A DNA stretch of 64,000 bases from Shinella yambaruensis (lineage in GTDB: Bacteria; Pseudomonadota; Alphaproteobacteria; Rhizobiales; Rhizobiaceae): NCBI RefSeq assembly GCF_022899355.1, contig NZ_JALJCK010000019.1, positions 23,538-87,537 on the forward strand, given 5' to 3'. How positions within the stretch are numbered: position 1 is the stretch's first letter; every line of letters starts with the position of its first letter. Shown here one piece after another: positions 8,110-19,900 of the stretch. A model generated the notes under the pieces. The model ran no database searches, was not told the origin of the DNA, and saw nothing but the letters and a program-made list of their open reading frames with translations. A program made the position numbers and the translations under genes.

Positions 8110-9108
8110 TTATGCGTGCGGATAAATCTCGCCGCGCGTCAATTGTCCCGGCGAATAACCGAAATAGCGCTGGAATGCGGTCGAGAAATTGCTGCCATGG
8201 CGGTAACCGGCGAAGTGCGCCGCCTGGGTCACGGTCCAGCCGTCGCGTTCCAACCCGTCGCGCGCCTTCTCCATGCGCACGTCATGCAGGAAGGCGATGA
8301 CGGACTGGCCGTAGACTTCGCGGAACTTGATCTTCAGGCTGGAAACGCTGACGCCGGCCTCGCGGGCGAGCGAGGTGAGGCTGTGCTCGGCCCCGGGTTC
8401 CGACATCATCAGGTCGCGGATGCGCGCCATGCGCATGCGGTCGTTGCCCCTGACATGCGAGCGCTCGTCGGGACCCTCCCGGCCGGCGGCCTGGATGGCG
8501 AGGGCCACGACCTCCAGCGTGTAGCTTTCGACGAGCAGGCAGCCCACCGTGCCGCACAGTTGCGGATTGAAGAGCTGGCCGCAGAGCGCGCTCATGCGCA
8601 CGCCCGTGCCGAAGGGAACGATCTCGCTGCTGCGCGTGCGTGCATCGACGAAATCGGCGAGATTGGCCTCGGCGATCACCTCGGGCCGAAGCTGGATCAG
8701 CATGGACTTGCAGCGATGGCCGCGGCTGTAGCGACCGGTGGTACGTACGTCGTCGGCGAAGGAGAAGAACGCGGCCTCGCCCGGTTGCAGCACCATGGTC
8801 TGGCAGCCGTTGCCCGGATTGAACTCGGAGGGCCGGCCCTCCAGCGACAGCACGATGGAGAGCGAGCGCGGAAAGATCGCCGAATGGTCGCTGTCGCTCA
8901 GCGCCGTCATCTGCGCGGTGCTGAGATTGATGCCCGTGCTCAGCTCGCGCAACCCCAGCCAGCCTTCGAAGAGCGGGCTTTCCTCGTCGCCGCCGGCCTT
9001 TTGCGTCAAAAGCGCATAGTCGTCACAGAACACCATCGACGCCTTGGAGAAATCCCGCGCGGAAACCGCAGGTCGATGCGCTTGAGAATGATCCGACAAT
9101 CCCGTCAT
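8110..9108 (-). CDS. AraC-family transcriptional regulator (second copy type)
   Basis: A 332-residue AraC-type protein. The C-terminal 100 residues contain both helix-turn-helix motifs, SLAREAGVSVSSLKIKFREV and AAHFAGYRHGSNFSTAFQRY, followed by FGYSPGQL. The N-terminal 220 residues would form the effector domain. It is transcribed toward the TonB-dependent receptor, with a 147-base gap, which is the classical place for a ybtA/pchR-like activator. Sequence similarity to the other AraC gene (3326-4291) is confined to the DNA-binding domain, so the two are not a recent duplication. No strong ribosome binding site precedes ATG 9108; translation may be weak. Its own upstream region contains a nested dyad at 9219-9250. 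Confidence 0.87.
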   Translation of the reverse strand: MTGLSDHSQAHRPAVSARDFSKASMVFCDDYALLTQKAGGDEESPLFEGWLGLRELSTGINLSTAQMTALSDSDHSAIFPRSLSIVLSLEGRPSEFNPGNGCQTMVLQPGEAAFFSFADDVRTTGRYSRGHRCKSMLIQLRPEVIAEANLADFVDARTRSSEIVPFGTGVRMSALCGQLFNPQLCGTVGCLLVESYTLEVVALAIQAAGREGPDERSHVRGNDRMRMARIRDLMMSEPGAEHSLTSLAREAGVSVSSLKIKFREVYGQSVIAFLHDVRMEKARDGLERDGWTVTQAAHFAGYRHGSNFSTAFQRYFGYSPGQLTRGEIYPHA

Positions 9109-9218
9109 CTACGACAACCCGTTCAAGGTGGAACCGCTTGGAGCATAGACGAATGCAACCGCCGGATCGGACCACGGCCGTTCCGGCGGTTGATGCGCCG
9201 CCATGTCGCAGACACTAA

Positions 9219-9250
9219 GTCATGAATTTGCATTTAGCAATAAACATGAC
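9219..9250. promoter_or_regulatory. Nested palindrome upstream of the AraC gene at 8110
   Basis: Outer arms GTCATG (9219-9224) and CATGAC (9245-9250) enclose inner arms TTGC (9228-9231) and GCAA (9237-9240) around ATTTA, a nearly concentric operator-like dyad in an AT-rich patch. It lies about 110 bases upstream of the AraC start and 60 bases beyond the TetR stop codon. A TetR dimer site is one possibility, since the TetR gene is adjacent. Confidence 0.4.
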
Positions 9251-9310
9251 AAAAAAACTCCAGATATATAACCCGCCGCGGAAGATCGGGCCATGCCGGG
9301 CGCTTCGCGG

Positions 9311-10023
9311 TCAGCCGTTTCCGCCCTGCGCGTCTGGCGGGCGCAGCGTCGCGGCTCCCGCAAGGATCACCTCCAGCTTGCGCCGCCACCATTGTCGCGG
9401 ATGGCTGCGCAGGACCTCCGCCATGGTGTTGAGCGCGGTGGCGATCGACGCGTCGATCCTGCCCGCCTCGCTCCACGCGCCTGCGACCTTCTCGCCGAGC
9501 GTGTCGCCCTCCTCGCGCGGCTGCTGGAGGCTCTGCCAGGCGGAGACGCTTTCCGTCGTCATGTCGATGATCATGTCGACGACGAGGGCGGCATCGGACG
9601 TCGAAAAACCGAGGGCTTCAAGCCGGCGCACCGCTTCGGCGAAGGCCTCTATGCCGGACTGAGGGGTGTTGCCCAGCCGCCCCAGCACCTGTGCGAGGCC
9701 CGGATGGGTTTCGTAGAGGTCCCACACGGCCTCCGCCATGGTCCTGAGGTAATCCTGCCAGTCCTCTGTCTCGGATCGCCAGTCGAGCCGGCCGATCGCG
9801 AGGTCGGCCGCCGCGAGCAGGATATCGTCCCGGCTCCTGGCGTGGCGATAGAGCGAGGAATGGTCGACGCCGAGGCGGGCGGCGATCCGCACCAGCGTCG
9901 CCCCGTCGAGGCCGATGTCGAGGGCCGCCACCGCGATCGCCTCACGCGAGATAAGCGCCGGGCGTCCGGGACGGGCCTCTCCCTCCACGCCGCCGCGCGG
10001 CGCGCGCTTGCGTCCCGTCGTGC

Positions 10024-10027
<4 letters not shown>
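9311..10027 (-). CDS. TetR-family transcriptional regulator
   Basis: A 238-residue protein with an N-terminal TetR helix-turn-helix (about residues 27-70: GATLVRIAARLGVDHSSLYR) and a larger C-terminal ligand domain with TetR_C-like helices. The first 25 residues are basic and Gly/Arg-rich. Its start codon overlaps the stop of the upstream ABC half-transporter gene (10024-10027), so it is the third gene of a minus-strand operon with the two ABC genes. A TetR protein co-transcribed with transporters usually represses its own operon and responds to a transported compound; here this may be the metallophore or an intermediate. That role is inferred from context only. Confidence 0.88.
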
Positions 10028-11825
<1,798 letters not shown>

Positions 11826-11829
<4 letters not shown>

Positions 11830-13664
11830 TGCGCCGCCTCCGGCATCCTGTTTTCCCCGGTGAAGGCGGCCGAACGCACCGCTTCCCAATCCGCCCACAG
11901 GTCGGCATAGAGGCCGCGCCGGTGCAGCAGGGCGTCATGGCCGCCGCGCTCGGCCACACGGCCCTCCGACAGGACGACGATCTCCGACGCCGCCGCGATG
12001 GTGTGAAGCCGATGGGCGACGACGATCAGCGTGCGGCCCTGGGCAAGCGCGCTGATCCCCGCCTGGATGGCCGCCTCGCTGTCCGGATCGGCAAAGGCCG
12101 TCGCCTCGTCGAGCACGATGATCGACGCATCCTTCAGGATGGCACGGGCGATGGCGATGCGCTGGCGTTCACCGCCGGAAAGTTGCACGCCACGGCTGCC
12201 GATAGCTGTGTCATAGCCCTGCGGCAGGGCCGAGATGAAGCCGTCCGCCTGGGCCGCCCGCGCCGCCGCACGCACCTCCTGCCGGCTCGCGCCCGGCCGG
12301 GCGATCGCTATGTTGGCGGCGATCGTATCGGAGAACAGGAAGACGTCCTGGAAGACGAAGGCGATCTCGTCCATCAGCTGCGCCGTCGGGATGTCGCGCA
12401 GGTCGACGCCGCCGAGCGTGATGCGCCCGGCGGCGACATCGTTGAACCGCGCGACGAGCGTCGCCGCCGTGCTCTTGCCCGAACCGGACGGGCCGACCAG
12501 CGCCGTGACCACGCCGGCGCGCGCTGTGAAGGACACATCCCGCAGCACGAGGCGCTCGCCATAGGCAAAGGAAACATTGTCGAAAACCACATCGCGGCCG
12601 GAAAACGCCACGCGACATGCCGCCTCCGGCTGGGCCGGCGTCGCCAGCAGGTCCTCCACCGCCCGCGAGGCGACGGAAATCTGCGCGAGATGCTGGAACA
12701 GCGCGAAGAGTTTCATCAGCGGCAGGCTGTAGCCCGCGCCGAGAATGACGAAGAAGACGAAGGTCGCGACATCCAGCGTGCCGGCCGCCATGAGCCAGAG
12801 GCCCGCCGGCAGGATCAGCGTGATATTGGCAAGGACGAGCGCGTTGAACGCCCCGCCGAGCGGCACATAGGCCCGCGTGATCTCCGTTTCGATGCGCACA
12901 TAGTCGCGCACGGCGGCCGCCGCCCCGGCGAGGCTCTCGCCGCTGCGGTTGAAGATCTTCACCACCGGCATGCCTGCGACATATTCCACCACGGCGGCGT
13001 TCATGCGCGCGCTCGCCCCCTGGAACGCCGGCACCTTGCGCGCGGAGCGCAGCATGGCGATGCCGATCAGCAGGAAGGAGAGCGGCGTCAGGAACACCGA
13101 GGCGAGCGCCATGCGCCAGTCGACGGCAAAGAGCCAGGCGGAGACCGCGAGCCATGTGACGACGGCACCCGTGCCCTCCGGGATGCCGTGCGCCGCGATC
13201 ATCTCCAGCCGCTCCGGCTCGTCGATGACCAGCGCCTTCGCCTCCCCGCCGGTGCGGGCGGAAAGCCAGCCGAGCGGCAAACGCGAAAGATGCGCCGCGA
13301 CGGCGAGGCGCAGGTTGCGGATGACGCCGAAGGCGGCGGCATGGCCTTTGGCGACGGCGGCTGCCTGCGCCGCGTGGCCGAGCAGGACGACACCGGCGGC
13401 AAGCCCCGCCGACGACAGGACGGAAGAAAGCGACACGGTGCCCTCGATCACCGAAACGACGACCCGCCAGACGATGTAGAGCGGCACAAGCTCGAAGGCG
13501 GCGGCGAGCGTGGCGAGCAGCATCGACAGGACGATGGCGCGCCGCGCGCCGCCGGCATGGCCGAGCAACAGGCGGAAGCTCGAAAGGTAGTCCACCCTTT
13601 CTTGCGCGCCGGCCGGCCGACAGGTCCGTCCGCGCCGCGCCGTTTGCGTTTCGTCACACTCCAT
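11826..13664 (-). CDS. ABC half-transporter, YbtP/YbtQ-like (first of pair)
   Basis: A 612-residue half-transporter with membrane domain and ATPase domain in one chain. Walker A is GPSGSGKSTAATLVAR, the signature LSGGERQRIAIARAIL, Walker B IIVLDEAT and the H-loop VVAHRLHTI. The start at 13664 is preferred because GGGAG precedes it at good spacing; an in-frame ATG at 13727 would add 21 residues but has no ribosome binding site. It is the first gene of the three-gene operon with the second half-transporter and TetR. The promoter must lie in the 292-base divergent region shared with the biosynthetic genes, so import or export and synthesis are probably co-regulated. MsbA-like lipid flippases share the fold, but the paired arrangement and location argue for a metallophore transporter. 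Confidence 0.9.
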
Positions 13665-13956
13665 CACGCACTCCCGGGCACACAGGCTGACGGCAGCACT
13701 AAACGGCTCGGCGACATTTTGCAACATACTGTTTCAAATTCTCCATGGCGCTACTCGCAAGACTTGTTTTCCTCAACACTTTCAAGGTCGTAAATCGAAA
13801 AACTCCGCAAGTGCCTCCCGCACCTAAACTCCGCATCCGGCCTAATTCGCTCCTCTGCGGAGCGGTCCGTACCCGGCGCTTCATTGTTTAAGGGACAACA
13901 GACCCGCGACCGCCGGCCGGCGGCGCGTGAACGAGTGCCGGACTGCGGAGAACGCC
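13665..13956. promoter_or_regulatory. Divergent promoter region between ABC pair and biosynthetic operon
   Basis: 292 bases without a gene, AT-richer than its flanks around 13700-13800. It must hold the minus-strand promoter of the ABC/TetR operon and the plus-strand promoter of the megasynthase operon. Visible signals are the direct repeat at 13801-13840 and a ribosome binding site GGAG (13947-13950) six bases before the GTG at 13957. I could not assign -35/-10 boxes with confidence and saw no clear Fur box. Confidence 0.6.
13801..13840 (+). promoter_or_regulatory. Direct repeat shared with the 31506 promoter, candidate AraC-type operator
   Basis: AACTCCGCA occurs at 13801-13809 and again at 13827-13835, the second copy continuing as CTCCGCATCCGG to 13840. 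A closely related pair, ending CTCCGCATCTGG, is found at 31506-31540 in the other divergent promoter of the cluster. Half-site distance is 26 bases here and 21 there. AraC-family activators such as YbtA and PchR bind direct repeats in such regions. Confidence 0.4.
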
Positions 13957-16900
13957 GTGACTGTTGAACCCGTTGCGATCATCGGAATGACCTGCCGGTT
14001 TCCGGATGCGCCCGACGTCGAGACCTTCTGGAAGAACCTCGTCGAGGGGCATGAGGCGATCCGCCCGCTCTCGCGCGAGGAGATGGAGCGCCAGGGCGTC
14101 GACCCGGCGCTCGCCGCACGGCCGGATTATGTGAACGCCGGCACGGTGGTCGCGGACGCCGACTGCTTCGATTTCGCCTTCTTCGGCTATTCGCCGCGCG
14201 AGGCAGAACTGATGGACCCGCAGCACCGGCTGTTCCTGGAGGAATGCCGGCGGCTGATGGACAGTGCCAACCTGACGCGCAGCGGCCTCAAGGTCGGCGC
14301 CTTCGCCGGCTGCCGCCAGAGCACCTACCAGCCGCTCCTGCCGCCGATCCGGGCCGAGGAGATCACCCGTACGGAAAGTTTCCAGCAGCTGATGGGCAAC
14401 GACAAGGACTATCTCGTCACCCGCGCCGCCTACAAGCTGAACCTCACCGGTCCGGCAATGACGATACAGACCGCCTGCTCCAGCTCGCTCGTCGCCGTGC
14501 ACCAGGCGGTGGAAAGCCTTTTGGCGCGCGACTGCGACGCGGCGCTTGCCGGCGGGGTCGCCATCTCCTTCCCGCAGGGCGCGGGTTATTTCCGCCAGTC
14601 CGGCATGATCTTTTCCGAGGACGGCCATTGCCGGCCCTTCGGCGCGGCCGGCACGGGCATCGTCGCCGGCAACGGCCTCGGCCTCGTCGCCCTCAAGCGG
14701 CTGGCGGATGCGGAGCGGGAGGGCGACACGATCCACGCCGTCATCCTCGGGTCGGCCGTCTCCAACGACGGCAGCGCCAAGATCGGCTATACTGCGCCCG
14801 GCCGGGACGGGCAGCAGCGCGCGATCCGCGAGGCGCTCGCGCGAAGCGGCGTTTCCCCCTTGGACATCGGCATGCTGGAGGCGCACGGCACCGGCACGCC
14901 GCTCGGCGATCCCGTCGAGATTGGTGCGATCTCGGAGATTTACCGCGCCGCCGGCGCTGATTCGCAGAACACGGCCCTTGGCTCGGTGAAGGGCAATGTC
15001 GGCCATCTCGATACCGCCGCGGGGGTCGCAAGCCTCATCAAGGCGACGCTTTCGGTGCGCGAGGCCCGCATTCCCGCAAGCCTCCATTGCAAGCCGGAAA
15101 ATCCCCGCATCGATTTCGCCGCCTCCCCTTTCGACCTGGCCGTCGAAACGGCGGAATGGCCCGCGCGCTTCGACAGACGCATCTCGGCGGTCAGTTCCTT
15201 CGGCATCGGCGGCACCAATTGCCATATGATCGTCGCGGCCGCCCCGACACGGAAGGCATCGGCCGGGATCGCCCCGCCGCGACAGGTGCTCGTCTGGTCG
15301 GGCCATGGCGCGGAGACGCTCGGCGAAAGCCTTCCCCTCATCGCCGATCGGCTCGACGACGGCCGCCTCACCGCCCAATGCGCGACCGCCGCGCTGCGCC
15401 GGCAGCATTTCGGCCATCGCATCGCCGTGACCGGCCGGACGGCGGAAGAGCTTGCGGATGCGCTTCGGGCGGCAAGGCCCGCCAAGGCCGGCGGAGGCCG
15501 CACCGCCTGGATGTTCAGCGGCCAGGGCAGTCAATATGCGGGCATGGGCGCGGCTCTCCATCGCGAGAGCGCGCCGTTCCGCGACGCTATCGAGACCTGC
15601 CTCGCCGGTTTCGCCGCGAACGGGATTTCCGATCTCGACCGCGTGCTCTTCGATCCCGAGCGGGCGAGCGACCTCGACCGTACGCTCTATACCCAGCCGG
15701 CCCTCTTCAGCTGGCAATACGCCTTCGCCGAGATGCTGCGCGGCTGGGACCTTGCGCCCGATCTCGTCTTCGGCCATTCGGTCGGCGAGTTCGCCGCCGC
15801 GGTGACGGCCGGGCTTTTGCCGCTCGACGCCGCCATCCGCCTCGTTGCGGCGCGCGCCCAGCTGATGGAAAACGGCACGGAACCCGGCGCGATGATCGCC
15901 CTCTCCCTGCCGGCGGAACAGCTCGAAGCCCTGCTGAAAAACCATACCGAGATCAGCCTCGCCGCCATCAACGGCCCCGAGCGCTACAGCCTGAGCGGCC
16001 CGGAGCGTGCCGTAACGACGCTCGCCGTCGATCTCGCACGCCAGAAAATCGCCCATCGCCGCCTCGCGGTGAACCGTGCCTTCCATTCGCGGACCATGGA
16101 GGCGATCCGCGCCGACTTCACCGCAGCCTGCCCGGCACCGCAGCAAGACGACGAGAGCTGCATCATGCTCTCGACGCTGACGGCCTATGCTGTCGAGCCC
16201 GAAGAACTCGACGCCGCCTATTGGTATCGGCAGCTGCGCGAGCCCGTGAATTTTTACGGCGCGGCGCAGCGGCTTGCCGAATTCGAGATCGACCATGTGC
16301 TGGAAATCGGCCCGGACGGCAGCTTCTCGCGTCTGCTCCGCAGCATGGAGCTGCCCCAGACCATCGGGACCGTCGTCGACAGGAACGAAGCGGACCTTGC
16401 CGCCGTCATCGCGGCACTCTACCGGCTCGGCTGTGACGAACCGGTGGAGTCTCTTTATCGCGCGTCCGGCGCGGCGTTCACCGAAATGCCCGCCATCCGC
16501 CTCGCCAAAAGCCGGTGCTGGCCGGATGGCGACACTGTGGCGACCGCGCGCAGCGGCACGGCGTCCGGCCTCGCGCCGCTGCTTTCGCCCCTGTGGCAAC
16601 CGCTTGCAGGACGCGACAGCGGCTTCCGCCTTTCCTTCGCACACCCGCTGCCGCTGGCGGCCCGTCCCCTGCACGCAACGGACAGCCGCGGCTTCCTCGG
16701 CCGCGGCGCGATCAGCCTCTCGCTCGAAGATGCGACAATCGACGCAACCTACGAGCCGGCCTGCGGGTCCGATCTGCCGGACGCCCCCTCGCTGCCGCTC
16801 GCCGCGTGGCTGGCAGCCGCCGCGAGCGCCGGCAGGGCGATTTCGGGCGGCTGGCTCTCGCCCGGCTGGCAGGCCGCGACGGATGTCAGGGAGGTGGAGG

Positions 16901-19900
16901 ACGGCGCCTATCTCACCGATGGCCTGCGCTGCCTCGCCCGCCTCGATCTCGTCACGCCGAAAAGCGCCGAGGAAGACCAACCCGTCCAGCTCTGGCGCTG
17001 GCGCTGGCAGGAGCTTGCGCGCCTCTACCAGCAAAAGCTCAGCCGCTCGTCGATCGCGGCCGCCGAGGACTGGCTGATCGTCGGCGACAATGCGGTGGCC
17101 GGCGACCTCGCCGCCATCGGCCGCTGGATCGGCCACAACGTCATCCTGCGAGATGCGCCGGTCGAGGGCGATTTCGCCCAGGTGGTGGATTGCCGCGGAG
17201 CCGGCGCCGCCGACGCGTTCGGCGACGGCCATGCCCATCTCCGAACGGCGGTGACGCGCGCGCTCGAATGGCTGCACTACGGTCTCGCCCATCCGGCCTG
17301 CCGCATCGCCAATCTCGTCTCGCATGCCTGCGACCCGTTCGACGCCACGGCCTTCGGGCCGGACTGGGCGGTCATGCAGCTTTGGCGCAGCCTGCGCAAC
17401 GAGCAGCCACACCTGCCGATCGCCTGCCTCGACATCGGCGACGCCACGGACATCGAGACGCTGGCGGCTCATCTCGAGCACCTGCACGATCTCGGCGCTG
17501 CGCTCGCCTTGCGGGGTGGAAAACTCTACGAGCCGACGCTGGAGAGCCACCCGGCGATACGCGACACCGTGCCCGTCGCCTGGCCGCAGGACAGGCTGAC
17601 GCTGGTCGCCGGTTTCGGCGCGGTCGGCCGGGAACTCGCCCTGTGGCTCGCCGATCAGGGATGCCGTCATCTCGCCATCGTCCTCCACCGCGCGCCGGAC
17701 GCCGCGCAGGACGCCTGCCTTGCGGCCCTCTCCGCCGCTGGCGTCACCGTCACCATGGTCGAAACCAGCCTCACCGATGTCGAAGCCCTGCGCAAAGGCA
17801 TCGCCGCGCTCCCCCGGCCGGTCGGCCAGGTGTTCCACACCGCCCATGCCGGAACCAGCCAGTTGCTGGCCGACGAGACCGCGGAGCGCTTCGCCTCCGC
17901 CATCGCCGTGAAGGTGGCGGGCAGCCTTGCGCTCTACGAGGCCGTGGCGGACCAGCCGCTGGCGCTGTTCTGCCTGTTCAGTTCCGCCGCCTCGCTGCTC
18001 GCCATGCCGGGCGCGGCCTACAACGCCGCCAATGCCTGGCAGGATTCTTTCGCCGCCCATCTTCGGGCAAAGGGCGCGCCGGCGCTCTCCATCGCCTGGG
18101 GCCAGTTCGCCATGGACCGGCGCGCCGACAAGCTGGAACAGCTCGGCAAGACGAGCCTTCGCCCGATCCCCGCCGAGACCGGCTTTGCCGTGATGAACCG
18201 CCTCCTGAAGGACGGCGTGAGCGGCCTCGTGCCCATCTCGGTCGATCCGTCCGCCCTCGCCGCCGCCACCGGCGGCATGCCGGCGACGCGCGGCCTGCTG
18301 CGCCCGCTGCTCGCCGCCGAGATGGAGCGCGCGCGGGAGGAGGAAACTGTCGTCGACCTCGCGCTCGGCGGCCTTTCCCCGGCCGAACGCGCCGCGCGCA
18401 TCGCCCGCTATCTGCGCCAGGTCATCGGCAAGCGGCTGAAATTCGCCAGCGACGCGCTGGACGCCGCCAAGCCCTTGACCGAACAGGGCGTCGATTCTCT
18501 TATCTTCCTCGAACTTGTGCACATCATAAACGGCCAGTTCGCCCTGACGCTGCCACCGACCGCCGGCTACGAGCACGGCACGATCGACGCGCTGTCGAAA
18601 CACATCGCCGGCCTCCTCGCCGAAGGCGACGACATCGATTTCTCCAAGCCGCTCGGCAAGGGCGAGATCGAGATTATCGCGCGCCCGCAAGAACGCTTCG
18701 AGCCTTTCCCGCTCACCGACCTGCAACAGGCCTTCTGGGTCGGCCGCAGCGGCGGCATGCAGCTCGGCAGCGTCTCCTGCCACGAATATATCGAGATCGA
18801 TCTCGACGACCTCGACGTCTGCGCGCTGGAGACGGCCTGGAACCGGCTCATCCGCCGCCATGAGATGATGCGCTGCGTCATCACGCCGGCCGGCCGCCAG
18901 CGCATTCTCGAAACCGCGCCGCACTATGCCGTCAAGGAACGCGACCTCACCCGCCTCGCCGAGGCCGAGCGTGACGAAAAGCTCGGCGCGATCCGCGAGC
19001 GCATGTCCTATCAGGTCTTCGATCCGCAGGCCTGGCCGCTCTTCGAGCTGACGGTGAGCCATCTGCCGGGCGGCCTGTCGCGCATCCATCTCGACATGGA
19101 TCTCCTGGTCTTCGACATCCAGAGTTTTCGCGTGGTCTTCGGCGAGCTCGCCACGCTGCTCGCCGACCCCGACGCCGAGCTGCCGGACCTCACCCTCTCC
19201 TTCCGCGACTATGTGCTCGCCGAGGAAGTCGCGCGCCGCGGCCCGCAATGGGAGCGCGCGAAAGCATTCTGGCTGGAAAAGCTCGACACCTTCCCGGCCG
19301 CGCCCGACCTGCCGCTCCGCCGCGCACCGGCCGAGGTAACGCGCCCGACCTTCCGCACGCTCGACCATCGCCTGTCCTCCGCCCATTGGAAGCGGTTCCA
19401 GGCGCAGGCCGCCAAGCTCGGCCTGACAGCGAGCGGCGCGCTGCTCACCGCCTTCACCCATGTGCTGTCGACCTACAGCAAGGCGCCAGACTTCACCCTC
19501 AACATCACCTATTTCAACCGCAAGGCCGTGCATCCGCAGGTCATGGACATCTGCGGCGATTTCACCTCGCTGATGCTGCTGCCCGTCGCCGCGCGCGAGG
19601 GCGAGACCTTCCTTGCCGCCGCCCGCCGCACGCAGGATGACCTCTGGCAGGCCTTGGCCCACCGCGAATTCAACGGCATCCGCCTGATGCGCGAGCTCGG
19701 CCGCCACCGCAGGACGGGGGCCGACAGCGTCGACATGCCCGTGGTCTTCACCAGCATGATCGGCATGGATTTCGACGATCCCGCCCGCGCCGACTGGCCG
19801 CTGACCAGCCGCCAGGTCTTCCAGATCAACCAGACGCCGCAGGTCTGGCTCGACTATCAGGCGACCGAATATGGCGGGGCGCTGGTGACGCGCTGGTTCA

